Source: Pseudomonas sp. SL4(2022)
GTDB taxonomy: Bacteria > Pseudomonadota > Gammaproteobacteria > Pseudomonadales > Pseudomonadaceae
NCBI RefSeq assembly: GCF_026625725.1
Contig: NZ_CP113060.1
Coordinates: forward strand, 2,486,001 to 2,550,000
DNA length: 64,000 bases
Direction: 5' to 3'
Part shown: positions 38,144-47,494 of the stretch, piece after piece
Numbering within the stretch: position 1 is the first letter of the stretch
How the letters are laid out: each line of letters starts with the position of its first letter
Position numbers and translations under genes: made by a program
The notes under the pieces: generated by a model
What the model was told of the DNA's origin: nothing
The model's database searches: none
Seen by the model: the letters and a program-made list of their open reading frames with translations, nothing else

Positions 38144-39481
38144 CTAGTCGATGCCGAGTTTCTTTAAGCGGTAGCGCATCGAGCGAAAGCTCAGGCCCAG
38201 GCGCTGTGCGGCGGCTGTGCGGTTCCAGCGGGTTTCTTCCAGGGCTTGCATGATCAGTTTGCGTTCGATGGCTTCTAGGTAGTCTTCCAGATTGTCGATC
38301 TGCGCGAGGTTGGCGCCGCCGTTTTCGCTGATCGGCACGCTGTCGGCTAGGCGCAGGTCGCTGGCGGTGATGCGATCGTCTTCACACAGGGTGTAGGCGC
38401 GTTCGAGCATGTTCTCCAGTTCGCGCACGTTACCGGGGAAGCGGTAGCTTTTGAGTTTCTCCAGTGCGTCGTCGTCGAGTTTGGCCGGACTAAGGCCGGT
38501 GCTGTCTGCCAGGCGCTTGAGCATGATGTCGGCCAGCAGGGCGATGTCTTCGCGACGTTCGCGCAAGGCAGGCACGCGCAGTTCGATCACGTTGAGGCGA
38601 TAGTACAAATCCTGGCGGAAGCGCCCGGCCGCGACTTCACCGGCCAGGTCCTTGTGGGTGGCGCAGAGGATGCGCACATCGACGATCAGTTCCTGTTGGC
38701 CGCCGACTGCACGCACGGCTTTTTCCTGAATCGCGCGTAGCAGCTTGACCTGCATCGGTAGCGGCAGGTCGGCGACTTCATCGAGGAACAGCGTGCCCCC
38801 GTTGGCCGCCTGAAACAGGCCCTGTTTGTCCTCAATGGCGCCGGTGAAGCTGCCTTTCTTGTGGCCGAAGAACTCGCTTTCCATCAGCTCGGTGGGGATG
38901 GCGCCGCAGTTGACCGGGATGAAGGGTTGTTCGCCGCGTGAGCCTTGCTCATGGATCAGACGAGCAACCAGTTCCTTGCCACTGCCGGATTCGCCGCTGA
39001 TATACACCGGCGCCTGGCTGCGGGCGAGTTTGAGAATTTGCTTGCGCATGGCCTTCATCGGCGGTGAGTCGCCGAGCAGGCGGCTGTCCACTGGCAGTTC
39101 TTCACCATCGGCAGTGCGCAGGCGCAAGGCTGCAGCCACCAGTTCGCGCAGGCGACCGAGGTCTACGGGCTTGGTCAGAAAGTCGAATGCGCCAGCTTTC
39201 AACGCGTTGATCGCGGTGTCCAGGCTGCCGTAAGCGGTGATCATCGCCACGGGTACTTGCGGGTGGCGCTGAAGGATGTGCTGTACCAGCTCCAAGCCTG
39301 TGCCGTCCGGCAGGCGCATGTCGGTCAGGCACAGGTCGAAGGGTTCCTTGGCCAGCCATTCGCGGGCTTCCTTGACGTTGCGCGCGCTGCGGGTGTCGAG
39401 TTTCATGCGCCCCAGGGTGATTTCCAGCAATTCGCGAATATCGGGTTCGTCATCGACGATCAGGGCTCTCTGGCGGGTCAT
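38144..39481 (-). CDS. pilR: Sigma-54-dependent response regulator PilR
   Basis: A 445-residue NtrC-type activator. The receiver domain has the phospho-acceptor D54 (LTDMRLPDG). A central AAA+ domain carries GESGSGKE and the sigma-54-contacting GSFTGA loop. A Fis-type helix-turn-helix ends the protein (RTAAAQRLGLSFRSMRYRLKK). PilR activates pilA from a sigma-54 promoter, and such a promoter is present at 59365-59382. The gene follows pilS with a 2-bp gap. Confidence 0.96.
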   Translation of the reverse strand: MTRQRALIVDDEPDIRELLEITLGRMKLDTRSARNVKEAREWLAKEPFDLCLTDMRLPDGTGLELVQHILQRHPQVPVAMITAYGSLDTAINALKAGAFDFLTKPVDLGRLRELVAAALRLRTADGEELPVDSRLLGDSPPMKAMRKQILKLARSQAPVYISGESGSGKELVARLIHEQGSRGEQPFIPVNCGAIPTELMESEFFGHKKGSFTGAIEDKQGLFQAANGGTLFLDEVADLPLPMQVKLLRAIQEKAVRAVGGQQELIVDVRILCATHKDLAGEVAAGRFRQDLYYRLNVIELRVPALRERREDIALLADIMLKRLADSTGLSPAKLDDDALEKLKSYRFPGNVRELENMLERAYTLCEDDRITASDLRLADSVPISENGGANLAQIDNLEDYLEAIERKLIMQALEETRWNRTAAAQRLGLSFRSMRYRLKKLGID

Positions 39482-39483
39482 GG

Positions 39484-41073
39484 TCAGCTCAGTTTGCGCG
39501 GGTGGGCGAAGGTGATACGCAGGCAGCTGCCGCCACCTTCGCGCAGTTTATAGTCGAGGCGTGCCTGGTTGCTTTCGCACAGTTCACGGGAAATATACAA
39601 GCCCAGCCCTGTGCCTTTGTTTTCCGTGGTGTAGAAGGGCTCAAACAGATGGTGCAGCTGCTCTTCGGATACGCCCGGGCCGTCGTCGAGCAATTCGAGC
39701 ACCGGCAGTTCGCTGTCCGGGTCGCGGAAGAGTTTCAGCCAGACCTGCCCGAGTTTGTGCTTCTGTGCGCTGTAGCGCAGGCCGTTTTCCACCAGGTTGC
39801 TTAACACCTGGTTCAGTTGGTGCGGGTCCATGCGGGTCTGGATGCTGCCGCCGCTGGTTTCCAGGTGCAGAATCTGATTGGGCGCAGCACTGTTGCGGAA
39901 CTCGCTGGCGAAGCGGTGCAGCCAGTATTTCAGGTCCAGCAGTTGTGGTTCTGCGTGGCGCCGTCGCGACAGTTGCAGAACGTTTTCGATCACCAGGTTC
40001 ATGCGGCGCGAGTGGTCCTGAATGATCTGCGCCAGGCGCAGGTCCGCCCCCTCCAGTTCTTCCGACTCCTGCAGCAGCTGCGCTGCGTGGCTGATGGCGC
40101 CCAGTGGGTTGCGAATCTCGTGGGCGATACCGGCTGTCAGGCGACCCAGGGAGGCCAGCTTGAGCTGTTGTGCCTGTTGCGCAATCTGCGAGATGTCATC
40201 GAGAAAAATCAGGGTGTGTTTGTGCGGGCCGCGCTGCAGGGCAATAAAGCTCGGCTGCAGGACGCGACCGTCGGGTGCAGCCTGCAGGCTGGCTGGCCGC
40301 AGACTGGGGTTGTGCAGCCATTGCTGCATGCGTTTGATCAATTCGGGGCAGTGCGGATCGAGGATCTTGCCGGTCAGGTCAGCATGTCCCAGCAGGTGAT
40401 TGGCCCCCTGATTGGCCAGTAGTACGCGGTGCAATTCATCGAGTACCAGAATGCCGGTGCGCATGCGCTGAAGGATAAGGGCGTTCAGCGCCTCCAGGTT
40501 GGCCACGTCGGCAGCGCGTTGCTCGGCGAGGCTTTCGCTGACGTGTAAGCGACGGGTCAGCCCCTGAACAAACAGGGCTGCGGCGAAGCACAGGGCGCCA
40601 AAAGCTCCGACCTGAACATATTGTGTGGCGGCAGCCGGACGGCTGAGGCTGAGGTAGAAGGTCAGATAAATCATGCCGATGGCGGCGATGGCGGCAATCA
40701 GCAGGCCGATACGACCGCGCAGCAGGATGTTGGCAATAGCCACCGCAACGATCAGCAGGTTGCCGATGCCGCTGGGCGTGCCGCCCCCGGCGTAGAAGAG
40801 CCCGGAGAGCAGAATGACGTCGACCAGTGCCAGGCTGAAAACTTGCGCCAGACGCTTCGGGCGGCGCACGGTGGCAGTGATGAGGATATTAAGGCCGAGA
40901 TACAGCCAGCTGCCGTTATGAAAAAGCTGCGGATGGGCCATTTCCAGCAGTTCGGTATGCAGGTCACTGGAAACCAGCAAGACCAGTGTTGCGCCGATGA
41001 TCAGTCGGTAGAGGTGATAAAGACGCAGTATGCGCCAGCTTTGCTCTCCGCTCAGGGCGAAGTCAGTGCCCAT
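39484..41073 (-). CDS. pilS: Sensor histidine kinase PilS
   Basis: A 529-residue membrane kinase. About six hydrophobic helices lie in the first 190 residues, then a PAS-like segment. The phospho-acceptor H-box is AGIAHEIRNPLGAISH, the N-box NLVENGLRYS, and the G-boxes LLDDGPGV and GTGLGLYIS. In P. aeruginosa PilS senses PilA levels in the membrane through its helices; here the partner would be the unusually short pilin. The start overlaps the end of the upstream small gene by 11 bp. Confidence 0.95.
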   Translation of the reverse strand: MGTDFALSGEQSWRILRLYHLYRLIIGATLVLLVSSDLHTELLEMAHPQLFHNGSWLYLGLNILITATVRRPKRLAQVFSLALVDVILLSGLFYAGGGTPSGIGNLLIVAVAIANILLRGRIGLLIAAIAAIGMIYLTFYLSLSRPAAATQYVQVGAFGALCFAAALFVQGLTRRLHVSESLAEQRAADVANLEALNALILQRMRTGILVLDELHRVLLANQGANHLLGHADLTGKILDPHCPELIKRMQQWLHNPSLRPASLQAAPDGRVLQPSFIALQRGPHKHTLIFLDDISQIAQQAQQLKLASLGRLTAGIAHEIRNPLGAISHAAQLLQESEELEGADLRLAQIIQDHSRRMNLVIENVLQLSRRRHAEPQLLDLKYWLHRFASEFRNSAAPNQILHLETSGGSIQTRMDPHQLNQVLSNLVENGLRYSAQKHKLGQVWLKLFRDPDSELPVLELLDDGPGVSEEQLHHLFEPFYTTENKGTGLGLYISRELCESNQARLDYKLREGGGSCLRITFAHPRKLS

Positions 41074-41308
41074 TGTTACGCGGGCCTTGTTCGAGGTGGG
41101 CTTGGCTGCAGAACCAGTGTTCGCCTGAGGCTAGCGCATGCTCGCGCGGAACGTGTACGTCGCAATGCTGGCAGCGCACCATCGGTGCGGCTTGCGACGG
41201 CGACGGCGACGGCGTGGGGCGCGTGCTTTTCGGTCGGTTGAAGCGGCGCCACAGCCAGACAGCGGCGGCAATGATGGCAATCCAGATCAGCAAGCGAAAC
41301 AGGCCCAT
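41063..41308 (-). CDS. PP0621-family small membrane protein
   Basis: An 81-residue protein with one N-terminal membrane helix (residues 3-20), a proline/serine-rich linker and a C-terminal zinc-finger-like part (CQHC, then HWFC and H). The pattern is that of PP0621-type proteins found upstream of pilS in pseudomonads. Function is unknown. It overlaps the pilS start, so the two are probably co-translated. Confidence 0.78.
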   Translation of the reverse strand: MGLFRLLIWIAIIAAAVWLWRRFNRPKSTRPTPSPSPSQAAPMVRCQHCDVHVPREHALASGEHWFCSQAHLEQGPRNNGH

Positions 41309-41442
41309 GGTGCTCTCTTTTTATCGGTTGGCGGCAGTTTAGCTAAGCCGTCTGCGTGCGCCCAGCCCTGTGAGGGCAAGCCTGGCATTGGGACGGCAGC
41401 CGCCGCTGTATGAGGTGTTTGTTCGCGCGAGAATGGCCTAAC

Positions 41443-41470
41443 AAAAAGGGAGGCCGTTGGCCTCCCTTAC
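41443..41470 (-). terminator. bamD terminator
   Basis: An AAGGGAGGCC / GGCCTCCCTT perfect 10-bp stem with a three-base loop and a T-run on the minus strand, 18 bp past the bamD stop. Confidence 0.9.
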
Positions 41471-41486
41471 TGAATGATGCCTGTGC

Positions 41487-42470
41487 TCAGTCGAACAGGC
41501 CAAAGGTCAGGTAGCTGAACCAGGAACGACTTGGTTCTTCCTCTTGGGTGCCGGCCTTGAGTTCATCGGGAATCTGTTCTTCAGCATCTTCATACTGGCG
41601 AATCACATCCTGGCTGGCGCGAGTTTCGCCCGGTGGCAGTGGTGTATCGGTTTCGATCAGGCCCAGCGTTGCCTTGGCCAGCCAGGAGCGGCTGTCGGCT
41701 TCTTCTTCGCGCGGGACAAACTGGCCGTCAACCAGGCTCGGATGGTCTGGGTAGTTCAGTTTGAGTGTTTCCAGGCTGGTGGCCGCCAGATCATCCAGGG
41801 TCAGGCGCTGGTAGGCTTCTGTCATGACCGCGAGGCCGTCGCCTACGGCTGGCGTCTCCTGGAAGTTTTCTACCACGTAACGGCCGCGGTTGGCGGCAGC
41901 CACGTAAGCATTGCGGGTCAGGTAATAGTGCGCCACGTGAATCTCATAGGCTGCCAGCAGGTTGCGCAGGTAAATCATGCGCTGCTTGGCATCTGGCGCG
42001 TAACGACTGGTGGGGTAGCGGCTGGTGAGCTGGGCGAATTCGTTGTAAGAGTCGCGTGCAGCGCCCGGGTCGCGCTTGGTCATGTCCAGCGGCACGAAGC
42101 GGGCAATCAGGCCGCGATCTTGGTCAAACGATGCGAGCCCCTTGAGGTAATAGGCGTAGTCAACGTTGGCGTGCTGTGGGTGTAGGCGGATAAATCGGTC
42201 GGCTGCGGATTTGGCAGCTTCTGGCTCGACGTTCTTGTAGTAGGCGTAGATCAGCTCCAGCTGCGCTTGTTCGGCATAGCGACCAAACGGGTAGCGTGAT
42301 TCCAGCGCCTTGAGCTTGGCGACTGCGCTGGTGTAGCTACTATTATCCAGGTCGGCTTGTGCCTGCTGGTAGAGTTCGGTCTCGCTCAGGTTTTCATCAA
42401 CCACCTCTTTGGATGAGCAGGCGGCGGTGAGGGCGAGGATTGCGATCAGCAGCAGGTGTTTCACTTGCAT
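41487..42470 (-). CDS. bamD: Outer-membrane assembly lipoprotein BamD
   Basis: A 327-residue lipoprotein with lipobox LTAAC (Cys18) and five TPR-like repeats across residues 35-245 (for example [25 protein letters not shown]). BamD is the essential partner of BamA in outer-membrane protein insertion. The C-terminal extension of about 80 acidic residues exceeds the E. coli protein (245 aa) and is usual in Pseudomonas. The start at 42470 gives a compact signal peptide. It is divergent from rluD. Confidence 0.95.
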   Translation of the reverse strand: MQVKHLLLIAILALTAACSSKEVVDENLSETELYQQAQADLDNSSYTSAVAKLKALESRYPFGRYAEQAQLELIYAYYKNVEPEAAKSAADRFIRLHPQHANVDYAYYLKGLASFDQDRGLIARFVPLDMTKRDPGAARDSYNEFAQLTSRYPTSRYAPDAKQRMIYLRNLLAAYEIHVAHYYLTRNAYVAAANRGRYVVENFQETPAVGDGLAVMTEAYQRLTLDDLAATSLETLKLNYPDHPSLVDGQFVPREEEADSRSWLAKATLGLIETDTPLPPGETRASQDVIRQYEDAEEQIPDELKAGTQEEEPSRSWFSYLTFGLFD

Positions 42471-42628
42471 GGCGGCTTGCGTCCCTGTGACGGCGGCTGT
42501 CTTGAGCAAAGCCGTCCTGTTATGATGAGCGCCCCCGGTATCCCTGGGGCAAAGACGCCGTATTTAACCACAAGCGTGTAGCCGAAACCAAAGGCTAGAC
42601 CTCTCTGAACTCCCCTCTGTTGCCGAGC

Positions 42629-43603
42629 ATGTCCTCTATTAATAAGCAGATCATTGAACTGAACGCCGAGGTGCCCTACGAAATGGGCGGTCAACGCCTC
42701 GACCAAGTCGCCGCACTCCTGTTTGCCGAGCACTCGCGTTCGCGTCTGTCTGCCTGGATTAAAGAGGGGCTGCTGACGGTTGACGGAGCTGTATTGCGTC
42801 CGCGCGACATTGTCCATGGCGGCGCGCAACTGCTACTCAAGGCTGAGCAGGAGGCTCAGGGTGAGTGGGTTGCCCAGGATATCGCGCTGAATATCGTCTA
42901 CGAAGACGAGCAGATTCTGGTGATCGACAAGCCCGCAGGCTTGGTCGTGCACCCGGCTGCTGGCCATGCGGATGGCACCTTGCTGAATGCCTTGCTGCAT
43001 CATGTGCCTGACATTATCAACGTGCCGCGCGCAGGTATCGTGCATCGGTTGGACAAGGACACTACCGGTCTGATGGTGGTGGCCAAGACCATCGAAGCGC
43101 AAACCCGCCTCGTCGATCAGTTGCAGAAGCGTAGCGTCAGCCGTATCTACGAGTGCATTGTGATTGGCGTGATTACCTCAGGCGGTAAGATCAATGCCCC
43201 GATTGGGCGTAGTTCTTCACAGCGTCAGCGCATGGCTGTCAGCGATGGCGGTAAGCCTGCGGTCAGTCACTACCGGGTGCTGGAGCGTTTTCGTTCGCAC
43301 ACGCACACGCGGGTCAAGCTGGAAACGGGGCGCACTCACCAGATTCGTGTGCACATGAGTCATATCGGCTATCCCCTGGTGGGCGACCCGGTGTATGGCG
43401 GCCGTTTTCGGATTCCGCCGGCAGCCAACCCGAGCATGGTGCAGACCCTCAAGGAATTTCCACGTCAGGCCTTGCATGCACGCTTTCTGGAGTTAGATCA
43501 TCCGCTCACGGGGCAGCGCATGAAATGGCAGTCGCCATTGCCGGATGATTTTGTCTGGTTGCTGACGCTGCTGCGTCAGGATCGCGAGGCCTTTATCGGC
43601 TAA
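42629..43603 (+). CDS. rluD: 23S rRNA pseudouridine(1911/1915/1917) synthase
   Basis: A 324-residue RluA-family enzyme. An N-terminal S4 RNA-binding domain (GQRLDQVAALLF) precedes the catalytic domain, whose essential Asp lies in HRLDKDTTGLMVVAK. The RTHQIRVHMSHIGYPLVGDPVYGG segment is intact. It modifies helix 69 of 23S rRNA. The ATG at 42629 is preferred to a TTG three codons upstream. pgeF follows after 32 bp. Confidence 0.95.
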   Translation: MSSINKQIIELNAEVPYEMGGQRLDQVAALLFAEHSRSRLSAWIKEGLLTVDGAVLRPRDIVHGGAQLLLKAEQEAQGEWVAQDIALNIVYEDEQILVIDKPAGLVVHPAAGHADGTLLNALLHHVPDIINVPRAGIVHRLDKDTTGLMVVAKTIEAQTRLVDQLQKRSVSRIYECIVIGVITSGGKINAPIGRSSSQRQRMAVSDGGKPAVSHYRVLERFRSHTHTRVKLETGRTHQIRVHMSHIGYPLVGDPVYGGRFRIPPAANPSMVQTLKEFPRQALHARFLELDHPLTGQRMKWQSPLPDDFVWLLTLLRQDREAFIG

Positions 43604-43635
43604 CAAGGGTTGGGTAACAGGAGTTAGGTGACGGG

Positions 43636-44361
43636 ATGCACGACTGGCTGACACCACAATGGCCTGCTCCGGCAAGGGTAAAAACCTGTGTAACCACGCG
43701 TTCAGGTGGCGTTAGTCTGGCGCCCTATGACAGTTGCAATCTGGGCGAGCATGTCGGCGATCAGCCGGCAGCTGTGCTCAAGAATCGCCAGCGTCTGGTC
43801 AGCCTGCTTGGCTGCAAGCCCGCCTGGTTGCAGCAGGTTCATGGTGTTGCAGTGGTTGAAGCCAATCCTCAGGTGGTACCTGAGGCTGATGCCAGTTGGG
43901 CCAGCAAACCTGGCATTGCCTGCGCGGTGATGACTGCCGACTGCCTGCCTGTGCTGTTCTGTAATCGTGCTGGTACGCGTGTCGCCGCCGCCCATGCCGG
44001 CTGGCGAGGTTTGGCCAATGGCGTGCTGGAAGCCACACTCGACAGTTTGGCGGTGCCGGCTGACCAGGTGTTGGTCTGGCTTGGGCCGGCAATTGGTCCG
44101 CAAGCCTTTGAGGTGGGCGGGGAGGTGCGTGACGCGTTTCTTGCTCAGCATGCACGTGCCGCCGAGGCCTTCATGCCCAGCGTCAATCCGGGAAAATTTC
44201 TCGCAGACATCTATCAGCTGGCACGTATACGCTTGTCCGCACGTGGTGTGGAGGCGGTGTATGGCGGTGATTTCTGCACGGTCAATGACCCGCGATTCTT
44301 CTCCTACCGCCGTGCTGCGCAGACCGGGCGTTTCGCCAGCCTGATCTGGTTGGTCAACTGA
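43636..44361 (+). CDS. pgeF: Peptidoglycan editing factor PgeF
   Basis: A 241-residue DUF152/laccase-like domain protein (YfiH). The zinc-binding His/Cys set is recognisable: QVHG, TADCLPVLF and HAGWRGLANGV. E. coli PgeF removes wrongly incorporated L-Ser from UDP-MurNAc peptides; other family members act on purine nucleosides. GGAGTTAGGTGACGGG precedes the ATG. The rluD-pgeF-clpB order is conserved. Confidence 0.94.
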   Translation: MHDWLTPQWPAPARVKTCVTTRSGGVSLAPYDSCNLGEHVGDQPAAVLKNRQRLVSLLGCKPAWLQQVHGVAVVEANPQVVPEADASWASKPGIACAVMTADCLPVLFCNRAGTRVAAAHAGWRGLANGVLEATLDSLAVPADQVLVWLGPAIGPQAFEVGGEVRDAFLAQHARAAEAFMPSVNPGKFLADIYQLARIRLSARGVEAVYGGDFCTVNDPRFFSYRRAAQTGRFASLIWLVN

Positions 44362-44409
44362 GTCAGCTCCGTTACAAGACGGCAGCTGACCCAGGTCAAC
44401 ATTACGCTG

Positions 44410-44438
44410 CTTGAAACCCGCACAATCGACCTCATCTA
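44410..44438 (+). promoter_or_regulatory. Sigma-32 heat-shock promoter of clpB
   Basis: CTTGAAA (44410-44416) and CTCATCTA (44431-44438), 14 bp apart, match the sigma-32 consensus (CTTGAAA, then CCCCATNT). The site is about 75 bp ahead of clpB, a classic heat-shock gene. Confidence 0.78.
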
Positions 44439-44513
44439 CTCTTCATCCGCAGGTTTTCTGTTTGGGTGCGTTTCAGTGCGCCGGCCTGCCATCACCACGA
44501 GGGTTGATTGTTT

Positions 44514-47078
44514 ATGCGTATTGATCGTTTAACCAGCAAGTTGCAGCTCGCGCTCTCCGACGCGCAGTCCCTGGCCGTTGGCCTGGATCATTCGGCCATT
44601 GAGCCGCTACACCTGATGCAGGCCCTGCTGGAACAGCAGGGCGGCTCGATCAAACCGCTGCTGATGCAGGTTGGTTTTGATGTCAACAATCTGCGCCAGG
44701 CGTTGAGCAAGGAGCTCGATCAGCTCGGCAAAATCCAGAATCCATCCGGCGACGTCAATCTGTCGCAGGATTTGGCGCGCCTGCTTAACCAGGTCGACCG
44801 CCTGTCGCAACAGAAGGGCGACCAATTTATTTCCAGCGAGCTGGTGTTGCTGGCGGCCATGGACGAAAACACCAAGCTGGGCAAGCTGCTGCTCGGCCAG
44901 GGTGTCAGCCGTAAGGCTTTGGAAAATGCCATCGCCAACCTGCGTGGCGGCGATGCGGTCAATGACCCGAACGTCGAGGAAAATCGCCAGGCGCTGGATA
45001 AGTACACCGTCGACCTGACCAAGCGCGCTGAAGAGGGCAAGCTCGATCCGGTGATTGGCCGCGACGACGAAATCCGCCGCACCATTCAGGTGTTGCAGCG
45101 CCGAACCAAGAACAACCCCGTGCTGATTGGCGAGCCGGGCGTGGGCAAGACGGCGATTGCCGAAGGCCTGGCCCAGCGTATCGTCAACGGCGAAGTGCCG
45201 GATGGCCTGAAAGACAAGCGCCTGTTGTCGCTGGACATGGGGGCGCTGATCGCGGGGGCCAAGTTCCGTGGTGAGTTTGAGGAACGGCTGAAGGCGGTGC
45301 TCAATGAGCTGAGCAAGCAGGAAGGGCGGATCATCCTGTTTATCGACGAGCTGCACACCATGGTCGGCGCCGGCAAAGGCGAAGGTTCGATGGACGCCGG
45401 CAATATGCTCAAGCCGTCGTTGGCGCGTGGTGAGTTGCACTGCGTCGGCGCCACTACGCTCAACGAGTATCGTCAGTACATCGAGAAAGACGCGGCCTTG
45501 GAGCGACGCTTCCAGAAAGTGCTGGTCGATGAACCGAGCGAAGAGGACACCATCGCCATTCTGCGTGGCCTGAAAGAACGCTACGAGGTGCATCACAAGG
45601 TGGCGATTACCGATGGTGCAATCATTGCAGCGGCCAAGCTGTCGCACCGCTATATCACCGATCGTCAGCTGCCAGACAAGGCCATCGACCTGATTGATGA
45701 AGCGGCTAGCCGCATTCGCATGGAGATCGACTCCAAGCCGGAGGTGCTTGATCGCCTTGAGCGTCGTTTGATTCAGCTCAAGGTGGAAGCTCAGGCGCTG
45801 AAGAAGGAAGACGATGAGGCTGCAATCAAGCGGCTGGCCAAGCTCAACGAAGACATTGCCCGTCTGGAGCGTGAGTACGCCGATCTGGAGGATATCTGGA
45901 AGTCGGAAAAGGCTGAGGTGCAGGGTTCGGCGCAGATCCAGCAAAAAATCGAGCAGGCACGCCAGGAGTTGGAGTCGGCGCGGCGTAAGGGTGATCTCAG
46001 TCGTATGGCGGAATTGCAGTACGGCATTATCCCGGACCTGGAGCGCAGCCTGCAGATGGTCGATCAGCATGGCAAAAGCGAGAACCAGCTGCTGCGTAGC
46101 AAAGTCACCGAGGAAGAAATCGCCGAGGTGGTGTCGAAGTGGACCGGTATTCCGGTGAGCAAGATGCTCGAAGGCGAGCGCGACAAACTGTTGAAGATGG
46201 AAGGTTTGCTGCATCAGCGGGTGATTGGCCAAGACGAGGCCGTGGTGGCTGTGGCCAACGCCGTGCGGCGTTCCCGTGCCGGGTTGTCGGATCCGAATCG
46301 GCCGAGTGGTTCGTTCCTCTTTCTTGGCCCTACCGGGGTCGGCAAGACCGAGCTGTGCAAAGCGCTGGCCGAGTTCCTCTTCGACACTGAAGAGGCGCTG
46401 GTGCGCATCGACATGTCCGAATTCATGGAGAAACACTCCGTGGCCCGGCTGATCGGTGCACCACCGGGCTATGTCGGCTATGAAGAGGGCGGTTATCTGA
46501 CCGAGGCGGTGCGTCGCAAGCCTTATTCGGTGATCCTGCTGGATGAGGTGGAGAAGGCTCATCCGGATGTGTTCAACGTGCTGCTGCAGGTGCTCGAAGA
46601 CGGTCGGCTGACCGATAGCCATGGCCGCACAGTAGACTTCAAAAACACCGTCGTAGTGATGACCTCCAACCTGGGGTCCGCGCAGATTCAGGAGCTGGTT
46701 GGCGATCGCGAGGCCCAGCGTGCTGCCGTGATGGATGCGGTAGGTACGCATTTCCGTCCGGAGTTCATTAACCGGATTGATGAAGTGGTGATCTTCGAGC
46801 CACTGGCCCGTGATCAGATTGCCGGTATTGCGCAGATTCAGTTGGGGCGCTTGCGTCAGCGTTTGGCTGAGCGTGAGTTGAGCCTGGAGCTGTCTGACGC
46901 AGCGCTGGATAAACTGATCGCTGTTGGCTATGACCCGGTCTACGGCGCGCGGCCTCTCAAGCGAGCAGTGCAGCGTTGGATCGAAAACCCGCTGGCGCAG
47001 TTGATTCTGTCGGGCGCATTTGTCCCGGGTAGTCGGATTATCGGGCGTGTTGAAGCTGACGAGATTGTGTTCAGCTAA
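44514..47078 (+). CDS. clpB: ATP-dependent disaggregase ClpB
   Basis: An 854-residue Hsp100 chaperone that pulls proteins out of aggregates together with DnaK. The domain order is Clp-N (1-145), AAA+ 1 with GEPGVGKT near residue 205, a coiled-coil middle domain (about 405-525), and AAA+ 2 with GPTGVGKTE near 605. The pore-loop [11 protein letters not shown] is intact. The ATG at 44514 ([11 protein letters not shown]) is preferred to a TTG two codons earlier. A sigma-32 promoter lies upstream and a hairpin terminator downstream. Confidence 0.97.
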   Translation: MRIDRLTSKLQLALSDAQSLAVGLDHSAIEPLHLMQALLEQQGGSIKPLLMQVGFDVNNLRQALSKELDQLGKIQNPSGDVNLSQDLARLLNQVDRLSQQKGDQFISSELVLLAAMDENTKLGKLLLGQGVSRKALENAIANLRGGDAVNDPNVEENRQALDKYTVDLTKRAEEGKLDPVIGRDDEIRRTIQVLQRRTKNNPVLIGEPGVGKTAIAEGLAQRIVNGEVPDGLKDKRLLSLDMGALIAGAKFRGEFEERLKAVLNELSKQEGRIILFIDELHTMVGAGKGEGSMDAGNMLKPSLARGELHCVGATTLNEYRQYIEKDAALERRFQKVLVDEPSEEDTIAILRGLKERYEVHHKVAITDGAIIAAAKLSHRYITDRQLPDKAIDLIDEAASRIRMEIDSKPEVLDRLERRLIQLKVEAQALKKEDDEAAIKRLAKLNEDIARLEREYADLEDIWKSEKAEVQGSAQIQQKIEQARQELESARRKGDLSRMAELQYGIIPDLERSLQMVDQHGKSENQLLRSKVTEEEIAEVVSKWTGIPVSKMLEGERDKLLKMEGLLHQRVIGQDEAVVAVANAVRRSRAGLSDPNRPSGSFLFLGPTGVGKTELCKALAEFLFDTEEALVRIDMSEFMEKHSVARLIGAPPGYVGYEEGGYLTEAVRRKPYSVILLDEVEKAHPDVFNVLLQVLEDGRLTDSHGRTVDFKNTVVVMTSNLGSAQIQELVGDREAQRAAVMDAVGTHFRPEFINRIDEVVIFEPLARDQIAGIAQIQLGRLRQRLAERELSLELSDAALDKLIAVGYDPVYGARPLKRAVQRWIENPLAQLILSGAFVPGSRIIGRVEADEIVFS

Positions 47079-47101
47079 ATCATAGTCAGATCATCATCGG
47101 C

Positions 47102-47140
47102 AAACACCCCGGATCAGTAAGCTGGCCGGGGTGTTTTTTA
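47102..47140 (+). terminator. clpB terminator
   Basis: An AAACACCCCGG / CCGGGGTGTTT stem and a T-run, 25 bp beyond the clpB stop, between convergent genes. Confidence 0.88.
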
Positions 47141-47149
47141 CTGGCTGTC

Positions 47150-47485
47150 TCACACGTGCCTGAGCAGAATTTCCAGCGCGGCGGCTTGATCATCGGCCAG
47201 GTCGATGATGTGAAAGCCTGCCCAGCAGTGCTGGCCATCTGCGCCGGGGCGACTCCATAGGCAGTCAGCGCCGAGGGTGATTTCGCAAACGCCCTCAATA
47301 ACCTGTTCGCTGACTAGGCGGCATTCCACCAGTTCGTCTGCCGTCAGCGGGGTATCGCTGAACAGCATAAAGCCATCGGCAGACAGGTCTACGACACGCC
47401 CCAGGCGCTGGCCCGAGTGCAAATCGAAAACCTCCAGCTGCACTTCGGCGCTATGCCGGCTGTGCAGGCGACGTTCGTCATCCAT
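47150..47485 (-). CDS. PilZ-domain protein
   Basis: A 111-residue single PilZ domain. The binding signature is RRLHSRH near the N-terminus (an RxxxR-like cluster) and DLSADG (DxSxxG) at about residues 33-38, so cyclic-di-GMP binding is likely. It starts 9 bp after the DUF1631 gene and is presumably co-transcribed with it. It is not MapZ, which is at 3230-3601. The target is unknown. Confidence 0.85.
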   Translation of the reverse strand: MDDERRLHSRHSAEVQLEVFDLHSGQRLGRVVDLSADGFMLFSDTPLTADELVECRLVSEQVIEGVCEITLGADCLWSRPGADGQHCWAGFHIIDLADDQAAALEILLRHV

Positions 47486-47494
47486 ACGACTTCC

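Noticed and set aside
44607..46751. 714-codon open frame antisense to clpB
   Set aside because: Composition (His/Gln/Leu-rich) is the usual antisense shadow of a high-GC gene; no ribosome site or domain.
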